IMG/VR virus record: IMGVR_UViG_3300047444_000783
Span: 1 to 64,000 of that record
DNA: 64,000 nt
Strand: one strand, 5' to 3'
DNA from: a virus
The notes under the pieces: model-generated
Database searches by the model: none
Told to the model about the DNA's origin: nothing
Seen by the model: the letters and a program-made list of their open reading frames with translations, nothing else
Shown: piece after piece, positions 14,122 through 21,904 of the stretch
Layout: the number at the start of each line of letters is the position of its first letter
Numbering within the stretch: the stretch's first letter is position 1
Position numbers and translations under genes: made by a program

Positions 14122-14497
14122 GGGCCGCTGTCACCTTCGGGCATTTCGGAATCGGCATCAGGCTAGCGTTTCCGTAACGCCATTTCTTCCGCATTCCGAT
14201 CGCCAGCCGCATCACGCCGAACCCGTAGCCTTCCCTTGCATGATCGTCAATATCCTCACGGATCCCCTGGTAGACGAAGCCGCCACACTCCGCCTCCAGC
14301 CACTCGCGAGTAACCCGGCAATGGGCGCATGTTTTATAGATCGTGAAATCGCCGTCAAAGAGGCAACTTTCAGAAAGATACGACTCGCCGGTTTCAATAA
14401 TGCGACTGCACTCCGTACAGCAATGTGGTTTCCTGGCGGTGGATATACGAGTACTTAGGACAGTGCAAACTTCATCGCAATCTTCAATCATGCACAT
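14114..14497 (-). CDS. Cysteine-rich phage zinc-binding-like protein
   Basis: A 127-residue product with CDEVC near the start, then KPHCCTECSRIIETGESYL, and CAHCRVTREWL. The CxxC-RxI-x-GE-Y core with a later CxHC resembles small phage zinc proteins of unknown role. The C-terminal part is basic with a GYGFGVMRL segment. It overlaps the helicase start by 8 bases. A short gap of 82 nt upstream (14498-14579) holds nothing recognisable. Confidence 0.7.
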   Translation of the reverse strand: MCMIEDCDEVCTVLSTRISTARKPHCCTECSRIIETGESYLSESCLFDGDFTIYKTCAHCRVTREWLEAECGGFVYQGIREDIDDHAREGYGFGVMRLAIGMRKKWRYGNASLMPIPKCPKVTAAHA

Positions 14498-14579
14498 ACG
14501 TCAAATCGCCCCCGTGAGTAGGCTACGAATAATGCTTGCTCCGCTCCGCAGAATCAAGCCACAAGATGTAGTGGTGTAC

Positions 14580-15644
14580 CTAAAACGTTAGTTTCAGTCG
14601 TCCGTCCGCGTCGATTTCACCGATGCCCGCGCGAACTGCAAGTTGTGAGAATGCAGCAGCCGCCTGGAGCGGGATAACCAGTCCTCCCAATGCGCGGAGT
14701 TGCTGCGCTCGAGACAAAGCCAGCCGAGCGGCATTCCCTGAAGCCACGTCACGAATAGCGGATTCAGCTTCTTCGCCGTTCCCGCGCGCGCCAGCCCGTC
14801 CAACGTCGGCCGGCGGTCCTCCGGGTTCCCCTTGTCGCACGTGTAGTTCCCGCGCTCGTTCACGCGCGTCGTTGGCCACAGCCGGGGCAAGTTCTGGCCA
14901 TCGTCCGATGATCTGTCCCCACCGTTCGCGTTCGCCTGGTCCTGGAGGCCAGTATGGGTAAACTCCCGGATCTGAGCCGTCAGCGGGCGGCCGGTCGTCC
15001 CGTACAATTCTTCGTTCGTCCGCTGGGCTTCCCCGCTCTTGTAGTCCCGAGACTGCTGGGTTGCCCACAGGCGTGTAACCCAGGATGAAGATTCGTTTTC
15101 GGAGCTGACTGGCGCCGAGGTCGGCCGCAGATATGCTCGTCCATTCCGCATCGTACCCGAGGTCGGCCAGATCTGAGAGAACGACGCCGAGGCCTCGAAC
15201 AGACTCGGTTGCGCCTTCACCCACGCCCGCCCCTTCAATATCGCGAACGGATCGAGTGGATAGGAGTCCCGGGACGTTCTCGATCCACACGAGCGGCGGC
15301 CGGCACTCGCCGATGATCCGCCGCATTTCACTCCAGAGTCCGGACTCTTCGCCGTCGATCCCGGCACGCGCACCCGCGACACTGACGTCCGTACATGGGA
15401 AACCACCGATGACAATGTCGATATCACCCGCAAGCCGTCGAGCGTCAAAAGATCGTACGTCTGTCCAGATAGGCGCTGAATCCAACTGCTCGTCTTCCAT
15501 GCGCGCGACCAGGACCGCGGCGGCAGCGATTTCGTGTTCAATGTAAAAGCACGTGCGAGCGTCTGGGAGCGCAAGTCGGAGTCCAAGGTCGAGACCGGCG
15601 ATACCTGAGAATAAACTGAGGACAGTGATTTCGGGATGATCCAC
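14580..15644 (-). CDS. dcm-like: C5 cytosine DNA methyltransferase
   Basis: A 354-residue enzyme with C5-methyltransferase motifs in order: motif I LFSGIAGLDLGL (11-22), motif IV GFPCTDVS with catalytic Cys84, motif VI ENVPGL (122-127), motif VIII QLRKRIFILGY (180-190), and motif X-like LRALGGLVIPLQAAAAF near the C-terminus. The segment YWPPGPGERERW and RWPELAPA is a known C-terminal feature of phage relatives. It methylates cytosine, probably to protect phage DNA from restriction. A second frame over the C-terminal half also looks coding (separate entry). Confidence 0.92.
   Translation of the reverse strand: MDHPEITVLSLFSGIAGLDLGLRLALPDARTCFYIEHEIAAAAVLVARMEDEQLDSAPIWTDVRSFDARRLAGDIDIVIGGFPCTDVSVAGARAGIDGEESGLWSEMRRIIGECRPPLVWIENVPGLLSTRSVRDIEGAGVGEGATESVRGLGVVLSDLADLGYDAEWTSISAADLGASQLRKRIFILGYTPVGNPAVSGLQERGSPADERRIVRDDRPPADGSDPGVYPYWPPGPGERERWGQIIGRWPELAPAVANDARERARELHVRQGEPGGPPADVGRAGARGNGEEAESAIRDVASGNAARLALSRAQQLRALGGLVIPLQAAAAFSQLAVRAGIGEIDADGRLKLTF
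14594..15265 (-). CDS. Overlapping +1 frame in the methyltransferase gene with its own conserved-looking protein
   Basis: In the +1 frame relative to the methyltransferase, the last 223 codons read like a genuine protein: FSQIWPTSGTMRNGRAY, then SSWVTRLWATQQSRDYKSG, LPRLWPT, NERGNYTCDKGNPEDRR, then LNPLFVTWLQGMPLGW. These blocks (WP-SG-MRNG, LWPT, NYT..GN, LNP-FVEWLMG-P-GW) are familiar from phage proteins annotated beside C5 methyltransferases. The frame is open upstream to 15772, but that part looks like noise. No clear internal start or slippery site was identified. It may be an overlapping gene or a frameshift product. Confidence 0.45.
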   Translation of the reverse strand, partial: SYPLDPFAILKGRAWVKAQPSLFEASASFSQIWPTSGTMRNGRAYLRPTSAPVSSENESSSWVTRLWATQQSRDYKSGEAQRTNEELYGTTGRPLTAQIREFTHTGLQDQANANGGDRSSDDGQNLPRLWPTTRVNERGNYTCDKGNPEDRRPTLDGLARAGTAKKLNPLFVTWLQGMPLGWLCLERSNSAHWEDWLSRSRRLLHSHNLQFARASVKSTRTDD

Positions 15645-15648
15645 ACGG

Positions 15649-16482
15649 TTAGTCTTTCAAGTCCAGGCGTTTCTGTCCGCGGCCTTCCCAGTTCTCGCCC
15701 ATCTTGCCGCGTTCGGCCTGCAGGTGGTAGCAGATGACGGTTGGGAGATGCCGGCGGTGGGACGACGGCCACTGTTCGGCAAATAAGATATCGTCGTGGG
15801 CGGCGGTCCCCAGGCTGTACGGATACCAGATCTGCTTGCTCGCGTGCCAGAGTTGAAAGAACCCGATCGGCACGTAACCGCGGAGTCCATCAACGTACCG
15901 CGCCGACGCCGGAACGTTCTTGCTCATCACCAGATAGCCAAAACCGTGCTGCGGCGAGGACATCAGGCGCCGCATGTCCTTGACCCCGACAACATCCAGG
16001 CGGTCGCAGCCATAGATCGCGTCCCGGTCCAAATGGGTATGGTTGAAGAGGATGCGCTTGAAGTTGTCGGGCAGTACGATGTCGGCATCCAGATGCAGCC
16101 GCCAGCCATGGTACTGGAAATGACCGAACCCGCTGTTGATAGCGGCTCCCTTGTTGAATTGTCGGTTGTTTTTCTTGAACAAGTCGGTCAAGACCAGGCG
16201 GGCGCCGTGCTTCTGCACGACCATCTGGGTCTTGATGTCATCGTGCGACGTAATGATGATCGCGTTGTCGACCTGCGCGTGATTGTAGGTCAGCGTGACG
16301 TCCAACATATCATCGAACCCGACGCATGTTGTCACGGTCTCGAGTCGGAGCGCGTCCTGATGGTAAAGAAGTTCCTGCGCGTCGATTTCCCGGCGGTCAG
16401 GTTTATGGCCGTTGTCTTTATGGTCTTTCGACTCATGGCAATCGTGGTTCATTCCATGTTTCCCGTAGCAATCGTCACCCAT
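15649..16482 (-). CDS. GT-A-type glycosyltransferase
   Basis: A 277-residue protein. An unusual His/Lys/Asp-rich start (MGDDCYGKHGMNHDCHESKD) precedes a nucleotide-sugar-binding fold: NAIIITSHDD, then GWRLHLDADIVLP carrying the DxD-type DAD motif for metal and UDP/GDP-sugar. The late HDDILFAEQW resembles the acceptor-binding or base region. It probably transfers a sugar to a surface polymer or modified DNA base. The His-rich N-terminus could bind metal. Neighbours include a methyltransferase (16693), which fits a modification cassette. Confidence 0.72.
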   Translation of the reverse strand: MGDDCYGKHGMNHDCHESKDHKDNGHKPDRREIDAQELLYHQDALRLETVTTCVGFDDMLDVTLTYNHAQVDNAIIITSHDDIKTQMVVQKHGARLVLTDLFKKNNRQFNKGAAINSGFGHFQYHGWRLHLDADIVLPDNFKRILFNHTHLDRDAIYGCDRLDVVGVKDMRRLMSSPQHGFGYLVMSKNVPASARYVDGLRGYVPIGFFQLWHASKQIWYPYSLGTAAHDDILFAEQWPSSHRRHLPTVICYHLQAERGKMGENWEGRGQKRLDLKD

Positions 16483-16483
16483 T

Positions 16484-16696
16484 TTAAAAACTCCAGTCTT
16501 TCTCGCTCTCGCTAAACGTATCGACCGGCTGAGTGTAACCCAACTTTTGTGCCAGTTTTATTACATGCGGAGGCTGTTCGATCGCCCACCAGCACTCCCA
16601 ATGATAGTTACCCTCGTCCGGGTGCCAGAAGATCGGCGTGCCGGCCTCGTAGGCAGATCGGCAGCCCTTACAGTAGCCACCGCGCTGTGCGATCAT
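16484..16696 (-). CDS. Small zinc-binding-like protein, 70 aa
   Basis: The product begins MIAQRGGYCKGCRSAYEAGT and has HWECWWAIEQ about 20 residues later. CxxC with a downstream H-x-x-C is a zinc-ribbon-like arrangement found in small phage proteins with a YC..C-AYEAGTPI form. It overlaps the upstream methyltransferase stop by ATGA. Role unknown. Confidence 0.65.
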   Translation of the reverse strand: MIAQRGGYCKGCRSAYEAGTPIFWHPDEGNYHWECWWAIEQPPHVIKLAQKLGYTQPVDTFSESEKDWSF

Positions 16697-17280
16697 GCAC
16701 CTTTAACGCCGATCCATATACCCTGACGGTTTTCGGTCAGGCAGTGCGTGAACGGTGCTAGTACAGTCGTCGCCTCGGCGATCGCGCGGCGCACGCCAGG
16801 TTCCGACAGACAGTCGTGAATGATCACCGCTCCGCCAGTCCGGACGTGCGGCACGTATCGCGCGATGTCGTGCTTCGCGCCCTCGTACGAATGGTCTCCG
16901 TCGATAAACAGCAGATCGATCGGCGGCAGCAATGCCGGCGATGCCTCCGGATCGTCTGACCGCATCTTCAGCAGCGTCACACGCTCGCGCAGGCCAAGGT
17001 CAGTCAAATTCCGGTTAAAGTGGTATTCGAAGGCCGGCGCCCCACCATGGCAGGCGATAAACGGGTCAATGCAGAAGAGACGGCCGCGCTGCATTTCTTC
17101 CATCGCCCGCGTGATCCAGATGGCGGAGCCGCCGCGCCGACTGCCGATTTCGACCGCAACCTCCGGTCGGATAAGCATCGTCATCGCGTAGAGCATCAGG
17201 AAGTGCGTCTTGTCCGTATCGATGCCGTCGTCGGCGTCTTCGGTGTAGCGAAGCATTTGAAGCGGGTGCTCGTATTTCAT
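16693..17280 (-). CDS. Class I SAM methyltransferase (MTase_24-like)
   Basis: A 195-residue protein with VEIGSRRGGSAIW (motif I, residues 43-55), LFIDGDHSYEGAKHDI (metal/acceptor region) and TGGAVIIHDC. This pattern is that of the O-methyltransferase/MTase_24 family, often found in polysaccharide clusters. It might methylate a sugar, in line with the glycosyltransferase at 15649. It overlaps both neighbours by ATGA, so the three genes from 15649 to 17897 are likely one translation unit. Confidence 0.78.
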   Translation of the reverse strand: MKYEHPLQMLRYTEDADDGIDTDKTHFLMLYAMTMLIRPEVAVEIGSRRGGSAIWITRAMEEMQRGRLFCIDPFIACHGGAPAFEYHFNRNLTDLGLRERVTLLKMRSDDPEASPALLPPIDLLFIDGDHSYEGAKHDIARYVPHVRTGGAVIIHDCLSEPGVRRAIAEATTVLAPFTHCLTENRQGIWIGVKGA

Positions 17281-17897
17281 AGAGTGGCTGCTTTCTTGGA
17301 ACGTTTCTTCTTCACCCGCGGTGCCCGCAGGTCGTTGATCATCTCAATCTGAAACTGCGGTAGCCCTTCGGCGCCGAGCGTCAGCGCCTGGCCGATCTTT
17401 GCCAGCCCGTACGCATCGCATTCATCGTTCGTCCGGAACTCGACGCCCCACCGCTTGTACGCCTGGAGGAGCATCTGGTCCTTGTCCACACCTTTACCGC
17501 CGGATCCGACGACGAACTTCTTGAGCGTCGACGGCGGGATCTCGCGTATTGGGCGTCCTGGACGCGCAAGGATGTACCGAACAATTCCACCTAACTCCAT
17601 ACACGCGCGGGCGTTTGCTGCCGATCCGTAGGAGTAGCCTTCAATGACTAGAAACTGAGCATATTCTGCCATTTGCTCAATCTGGCTGACAATCCAGGCC
17701 CACCGTAGTCCCATGTCCGGATAGTCTTTGGGATTTGTCTGGACTGATTTAGTCCACGCGCGATCCCTGCGAGTGAGTCCGACGTGGCCGATCGCGCCAG
17801 CGACGCCGCCGAGATCGTCGGTCCCAAACTCATCGCCGTAGAGGAGCGCGAGTCCAGTGCTGGTCAACGACAAGTCGATTCCCAGGATTGCCGTCAT
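17277..17897 (-). CDS. RuvC-like Holliday junction resolvase
   Basis: A 206-residue RNase-H-fold nuclease. GIDLSLTSTGLAL carries Asp8, FLVIEGYSYG carries Glu86, and NDECDAYGLA carries Asp158 and Asp161; together these are the catalytic acidic residues of the RuvC family. A basic tail (RVKKKRSKKAATL) would aid DNA binding. Length is a little above bacterial RuvC. Its role in phages is resolving branched DNA before packaging. Confidence 0.85.
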   Translation of the reverse strand: MTAILGIDLSLTSTGLALLYGDEFGTDDLGGVAGAIGHVGLTRRDRAWTKSVQTNPKDYPDMGLRWAWIVSQIEQMAEYAQFLVIEGYSYGSAANARACMELGGIVRYILARPGRPIREIPPSTLKKFVVGSGGKGVDKDQMLLQAYKRWGVEFRTNDECDAYGLAKIGQALTLGAEGLPQFQIEMINDLRAPRVKKKRSKKAATL

Positions 17898-18298
17898 TAC
17901 CCCTCCAACTCTTTCAAGACATCAGCTTTGGTTTTTAAATAGCCATCACGGCATTCTTTGCAGTGACACGGCTCAGGCTGTGCTTTGAGTGCCGCTATCG
18001 CCCGAAAGAGTCGGGCTGTCAAGTCTTCAACCAAGTCGCGCAATTCGCGGTGCGCTGCCCGCAGTCGTGCGTTCTCCTCGGTCAGTACGTCTACACGCTT
18101 GCACGTTTCAAGGTGCTCTAATCGGCGCAACTCGGATTCACGACGCACGGCATCCAGTTCTGCGAGTGCAAATCGCGATTTGCATTCACTACATTCCCAC
18201 CACGCTTCAACAACATGCCCAACGCCTTCCTCGCGTGTTCGATAACCGACGCGCATGTGAGCGCAATGACCAACATTTTCAGCCGTGAGTCTGTTCAT
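17897..18298 (-). CDS. Coiled-coil protein with zinc-ribbon-like ends
   Basis: ATG 18298 with GGAG nearby is preferred over a start at 18391, whose extra 31 residues would run across a hairpin. The product starts MNRLTAENVGHCAHMRVGYR; a CAH...CSEC arrangement near residues 12-38 looks zinc-binding. Residues 40-105 form a long heptad-rich coiled coil (ELRRLEHLETCKRVDVLTEE). A CHCKEC pair closes the protein. It may be a dimeric scaffold. Family not recognised. Confidence 0.65.
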   Translation of the reverse strand: MNRLTAENVGHCAHMRVGYRTREEGVGHVVEAWWECSECKSRFALAELDAVRRESELRRLEHLETCKRVDVLTEENARLRAAHRELRDLVEDLTARLFRAIAALKAQPEPCHCKECRDGYLKTKADVLKELEG

Positions 18299-18314
18299 CC
18301 GCGATTCTCCGGAA

Positions 18315-18336
18315 AGGCGGGGGATAAACCCCGCCT
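18315..18336 (-). terminator. GC-rich hairpin between genes, weak terminator
   Basis: AGGCGGGG and CCCCGCCT form a perfect 8-bp stem with a 6-nt loop, downstream of the DsbA-like gene on the minus strand. It is followed only by TTT, so it may attenuate or stabilise mRNA rather than stop transcription fully. Confidence 0.5.
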
Positions 18337-18341
18337 CCTGC

Positions 18342-18986
18342 TTACAGTTTGTCGATTTCTTTCTTGAACACTTCGAGCGGTTGCGCGCCATTGATAATCT
18401 TGATCAGGCGGACGTGGTTCGGAGTGTCTTCGATGCCAAGGCCGAAGGATGGAGTGCCTGCAAACCCAAGTTTCGCCGACATGCCCTTCTCCTTCGCAAC
18501 CTCTTCCTGTATCTCTGACCTAAACGTGCACCTGTTAAACAGGTCAGAATCTAAGCCAAGGCTGGAAACAAACGATGTATCCTTAGGCTGATCCGCGAAT
18601 AGTTCATCGTGCATCGGCCAATACTGATCTTGCTCGCCAGCGCATAAGGCGTAGGTTGCGAATCGATTCGCATTCGCGTGGATCGGCAGCGGATTATTCA
18701 CAAAGACGGTCTTAATCTTGCCGGTTTCCACGTATTGAGCGTCGATGAGGGGGCTGGTCGTCCGCGCGTGCTTGATACAGAATGGACATTCGAAATCGGA
18801 GAATTCGATTAGGACTTTTTTCCCCGTCCCCTTCGATGGCATTCCTGAGATATCAACGGTCGCGCCCTTTGCGTCAGTGACTGGCGCTGGTTGTTGCTGT
18901 TTGCTGCCTCCGAATTTTTCAAGAAGCATATACACATTGATACCAAGAATCGTAACCAGGAGGACCGTAGTTAGTTTGTTGCTCAT
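18342..18986 (-). CDS. Membrane-anchored DsbA-like thiol oxidoreductase
   Basis: A 214-residue thioredoxin-fold protein. Residues 5-23 are an N-terminal membrane segment or signal anchor (LTTVLLVTILGINVYMLL). The active site is FECPFC with Cys67 and Cys70, and GTPSFGL near residue 175 supplies the cis-proline. These are features of the DsbA/DsbG-type thioredoxin_4 family, which makes or repairs disulfides outside the cytoplasm. Two further Cys (ALCAG, FNRC) may form a structural bond. It follows directly after a secreted 12-cysteine peptide gene, its likely substrate by context. Such an enzyme is unusual in a phage. Confidence 0.85.
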   Translation of the reverse strand: MSNKLTTVLLVTILGINVYMLLEKFGGSKQQQPAPVTDAKGATVDISGMPSKGTGKKVLIEFSDFECPFCIKHARTTSPLIDAQYVETGKIKTVFVNNPLPIHANANRFATYALCAGEQDQYWPMHDELFADQPKDTSFVSSLGLDSDLFNRCTFRSEIQEEVAKEKGMSAKLGFAGTPSFGLGIEDTPNHVRLIKIINGAQPLEVFKKEIDKL

Positions 18987-19000
18987 TTTCCTGCTCCTTT

Positions 19001-19020
19001 AAAAGGGGGCCGAAGCCCCC
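19001..19020 (-). terminator. Tight hairpin followed by T-run
   Basis: On the minus strand, GGGGGC-TTCG-GCCCCC (19005-19020) is a 6-bp stem with an extra-stable TTCG loop, followed by TTTT. It lies between the cysteine-rich peptide gene and the DsbA-like gene. The ribosome binding site AAAGGAG of the second follows at once, so partial termination could set their ratio. Confidence 0.7.
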
Positions 19021-19033
19021 TGTGTGATTCAGG

Positions 19034-19321
19034 TTAGAAACCCTGATAGCAAGCGACTGCGAAATACTGCCAGCAATCGTACTGCGGTCCAGTCGAACAA
19101 CCAGAACTGTTCGGGCTGTAACAACAATAGGCCGCAGCAGAATCGGAGCAGCACGCCTGATAGCATGCGTCACAGTATCCACTCCCATCATCACTGCAGT
19201 ATCCGCAATAGTAGCCACAGCCCAAGATGTCCGCATGGGCTACCGGTACGTTGGCGACCAACATGGTTACAACGACGAGCGCCAAAACCAAAATCAGATT
19301 CAAACGTTTGATGTTCTTCAT
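19034..19321 (-). CDS. Secreted cysteine-rich peptide
   Basis: A 95-residue protein with a textbook signal peptide (MKNIKRLNLILVLALVVVTM, cleavage after AHA at residue 30). The mature peptide of about 65 residues has 12 cysteines, with CGYYCGYC, CDACYQACC and YCCYS clusters, plus many Gly, Ser and Tyr. There are few charges. It looks like a small disulfide-locked secreted protein such as a toxin, lectin-like or surface coat peptide. No family is recognised. A terminator hairpin and the DsbA-like gene follow. Confidence 0.78.
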   Translation of the reverse strand: MKNIKRLNLILVLALVVVTMLVANVPVAHADILGCGYYCGYCSDDGSGYCDACYQACCSDSAAAYCCYSPNSSGCSTGPQYDCWQYFAVACYQGF

Positions 19322-19380
19322 TCTGAAAATCCTTGATTGTGTTGTTGTTTCTGCCGTTATGGCCTTTCGTGAGTAAAATC

Positions 19381-21234
19381 TTAGATAGCCCGCACGCTCG
19401 AGACACCGTCGGCGTTTCCAACGAGCAGGACCTGGAGAGACTTCGGCATCTTCGGGCGCGTCTCCATAAATTTAGGTACGTCCATCAACGTCATAATAAT
19501 GATCGCCTGATCGAGTTTCGCCGCCCCGATCATGCCGAGCATCTGACCGCGGACTTCGGGCGTCAGGAGTTCCGTATCGTCACAGATCACGAAGTTCAGC
19601 CCGGCCGTGCGCGCGATCGCCAACTGAAATGCCAGACCGAGGCGGAAGCGTTCGGACCGCGATAGCCGGGTGATCGGCCTGTCCGTCATCTTGATTTGCC
19701 ACGGTTCGATCTGGACCTTCATTTCGAAGCCGAAGACCTTCAGATGCAGGTTGATCTCGGCCTCGAGTTTACCGATGCGCTCGTCAATCAGTTGGGCCTT
19801 CACTCCCTTCGCTCCAAAGAACTCAACCAGTTCTTCGAGCAGGCTGAGTTCGCGCTCAAGTTTCGCGCGCTGGTCGGCGACTGCCTTGACCTGTCGTTCG
19901 CGCTCCAGCCAGCCGGTAGCCGCTTCCAGTTGTGATCGGCCTCTCGTGAGTCGCTCGCGCAGTTGCGCGATCTGCTCATGCAGGTGCAGGTTGACCGCTG
20001 ACTGTCCTTCCGGCAGGTTCTTCAGTTGTTCGGAGATCGTCGTCAATTCGGCTTGGGCACGGTCATAGAGCAGAACGGCCTTCTCGTGCTCATGAATCTC
20101 GTGTTCGGCCATCCGCGTGGCCCGGTCATCGGCCTGCTGCTTGGCCAGTTTGTCGACTTCGGCAACGAAATCATGTTCATCCTTCTTGTGCTTGACCAAT
20201 TTCGTCCGTTGTTCCTCGAGGGCCTTCTGCATATCCGATTGCGGTGCCGGGCAGGCGTGATCGCCAGCCACGCAGCGCCCGTTGAATTTCTCGAGCATCA
20301 GGATATTCGCTTCCCGGATCGCGATATCCATACGGGCCGACAGTAACTTCTGGCTGACCATCGTCGATGCTTCACCGAGGTACCCCTTGGCCGCCCGTTC
20401 CGCCTCGATCTTTGAGCGCATTGCCGGAATCACAGCCGTATCCGGCTTCTGCAGATTCTGCAGTTCGGCCTGGCGAGCCAGGAGAGTCTTGCGCAGGTTC
20501 GGATTCGCCGCACCTTCCGCCCGGGCCTGCTCCGCGATCTTCTTCTGCAACTCGGTTTCCAACTGGGCCAGGAGCGCCCGTATCTTGTCGATCGGCGGGG
20601 CGACCCCTTCAGGAGGAGACGGAGGTTTGAGTTCCTTCAACTCCCGGTTGACATTCGTGCGCTGCTTGTACGCGTAGTCGTAGGAATTCGCGATCGCGTT
20701 CAGGCTGTTGATCGGTCCGCCGAGCATCGCCAGCGCCTCCGGCCGCCCGGTGAATAACTGCCGAATCTTCGCGTCCGTTACTTCCGCACCCGTCAGTCCG
20801 ATGACTAGTTCCTTCTGGGCTGTCGGGTCCATATCCAGGAAGTGCTGGACGTTCAGGGCGGCGGCAATTACCGGCTTCGTCCGGCCGAGCATATCGGCGA
20901 TCGCCTGATCCATCGCGCTGGCGTTCGCGAGCGTTCGGCCGTCGAATGTCCAGGTCTCGCCGTTCTCGGCGCGCGTGCGAATGATCTCGTGCTTGTCGGT
21001 CTTCAGTCGGACGGTCAACTGCTTGTTCGGCTGCAGGTCGTGGATGATCTCGCGGCGGTCGTCCGTTTTTTTCCGGTAGGTGCCACAGTCGCCGGTCAGC
21101 GCGTACTCGACTGCCTGAGCGATCGAACTCTTGCCGGCGTTCAGCGTTCCGACAACGAGCGTACTCGCGCCAAATTCGATCTTCGTGTGAACGTGCGATC
21201 CAAAGTTCGTCAATTCCAATTCAAGTATTTTCAT
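19381..21234 (-). CDS. SbcC/Rad50-like ATPase
   Basis: A 617-residue SMC-type protein. It has the N-terminal start MKILELELTNFGSH, Walker A GTLNAGKSS (29-37), coiled-coil arms (about 190-315 and 355-480) around a central hook (CVAGDHACPAP), the ABC signature ITRLSRSERFRLGLAFQLA, and Walker B FVICDDTEL. The hook has five residues between cysteines, unlike the standard CxxC zinc hook. It would process DNA ends with a partner nuclease; the nucleases at 22025 or 23193 are candidates. Phage relatives include T4 gp46. Confidence 0.83.
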   Translation of the reverse strand: MKILELELTNFGSHVHTKIEFGASTLVVGTLNAGKSSIAQAVEYALTGDCGTYRKKTDDRREIIHDLQPNKQLTVRLKTDKHEIIRTRAENGETWTFDGRTLANASAMDQAIADMLGRTKPVIAAALNVQHFLDMDPTAQKELVIGLTGAEVTDAKIRQLFTGRPEALAMLGGPINSLNAIANSYDYAYKQRTNVNRELKELKPPSPPEGVAPPIDKIRALLAQLETELQKKIAEQARAEGAANPNLRKTLLARQAELQNLQKPDTAVIPAMRSKIEAERAAKGYLGEASTMVSQKLLSARMDIAIREANILMLEKFNGRCVAGDHACPAPQSDMQKALEEQRTKLVKHKKDEHDFVAEVDKLAKQQADDRATRMAEHEIHEHEKAVLLYDRAQAELTTISEQLKNLPEGQSAVNLHLHEQIAQLRERLTRGRSQLEAATGWLERERQVKAVADQRAKLERELSLLEELVEFFGAKGVKAQLIDERIGKLEAEINLHLKVFGFEMKVQIEPWQIKMTDRPITRLSRSERFRLGLAFQLAIARTAGLNFVICDDTELLTPEVRGQMLGMIGAAKLDQAIIIMTLMDVPKFMETRPKMPKSLQVLLVGNADGVSSVRAI

Positions 21235-21406
21235 TTCTTCTCTTCAGTCCATTCAATCCGTTAATGAGTTCAACGATGTCAGCCCCAACGCAGAGCATGA
21301 ACGACAGGGTAGAAGCCACCGCAATTGCATCGACAGTTGTCAGGTCGTTCATTATTCCAGAATGCCGAAGGGCCGCCAGCGCGATCAGCCAGATCGCAAC
21401 TCTCAT
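21221..21406 (-). CDS. Small membrane protein, 61 aa
   Basis: Starts MRVAIWLIALAALRHSGIMN behind GGAGGACGAGGA and contains two hydrophobic stretches (residues 2-13 and 25-42), then a charged tail (KRRNENT). It overlaps the SbcC-like gene start by 14 bases and the upstream gene by ATGA. Role unknown. It is the last of five tiny coupled genes. Confidence 0.5.
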   Translation of the reverse strand: MRVAIWLIALAALRHSGIMNDLTTVDAIAVASTLSFMLCVGADIVELINGLNGLKRRNENT

Positions 21407-21537
21407 TCCTCGTCCTCCTCTTCTGCCGGCGGTCCACCGAGCGCCCGGTCAATAATACAGTAGACGGCGATTGACACGACGATCGTTATAACCACGGCGG
21501 CTAAGCAGATCGGCCCAATAACATCCATCTCGTTCAT
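21403..21537 (-). CDS. Small single-pass membrane protein, 44 aa
   Basis: Starts MNEMDVIGPICLAAVVITIV, with one long hydrophobic helix (residues 6-28), then RALGGPPAEEEDEE, a strongly acidic tail. It is coupled by ATGA to the genes on both sides. The short length and end charge resemble small phage accessory membrane proteins (for example Rz-like or immunity proteins), without specific evidence. Confidence 0.5.
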   Translation of the reverse strand: MNEMDVIGPICLAAVVITIVVSIAVYCIIDRALGGPPAEEEDEE

Positions 21538-21728
21538 TCTCCGGTTACGGTGCTGAGCGGGCGGATAACAAGCTGCTCGCGCACGGCCGCGTCCTCATAG
21601 ACTCCGCCGATTTCCAGTCGCCCGACGATCCGCCGAACACCAGAGACCACAAGATAGACGTGACCGGCAAGTCCAGAGCACGCCAGGTAGATGATAAACA
21701 CGCTTCCAACCGCTTCCATGATGTTCAT
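21534..21728 (-). CDS. Small single-pass membrane protein, 64 aa
   Basis: ATG 21728 is preferred (ATGA overlap with the upstream stop) over an upstream start that reads through the previous gene. Sequence MNIMEAVGSVFIIYLACSGL gives one membrane helix (5-29), followed by a basic then acidic soluble part (RRIVGRLEIGGVYEDAAVRE). Function unknown. Confidence 0.5.
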   Translation of the reverse strand: MNIMEAVGSVFIIYLACSGLAGHVYLVVSGVRRIVGRLEIGGVYEDAAVREQLVIRPLSTVTGE

Positions 21729-21904
21729 AGTCCCATTCTCCTTAAGTTGTATTCGTTGACGACCTGACCGGTGCTCAGGTACCAATAGACCTTGCCCTCA
21801 CGGTCCTTGAACCGTTCGGCCTTCTCCGGCTTCATGACCGAACTGTGGTCGCGCAGCCAGCGGCAGTTCTCAAACTTGCGCCGCCTCTTACTCTTCTTCT
21901 TCAT
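21725..21904 (-). CDS. Small basic protein, 59 aa
   Basis: Starts MKKKSKRRRKFENCRWLRDH with GGAAAGGGGAA as ribosome binding site. The N-terminal cluster of ten basic residues suggests RNA or DNA binding. Later residues KVYWYLSTGQVVNEYNLRRM are soluble. It overlaps the upstream membrane gene by 17 bases and the next by ATGA. Function unknown. Confidence 0.55.
   Translation of the reverse strand: MKKKSKRRRKFENCRWLRDHSSVMKPEKAERFKDREGKVYWYLSTGQVVNEYNLRRMGL

Noticed and set aside
15266-15772. Upstream half of the +1 frame in the methyltransferase gene
   Set aside because: Its translation is Ser/Arg/Pro-rich without any recognisable motif, so only the downstream part is kept as a candidate.
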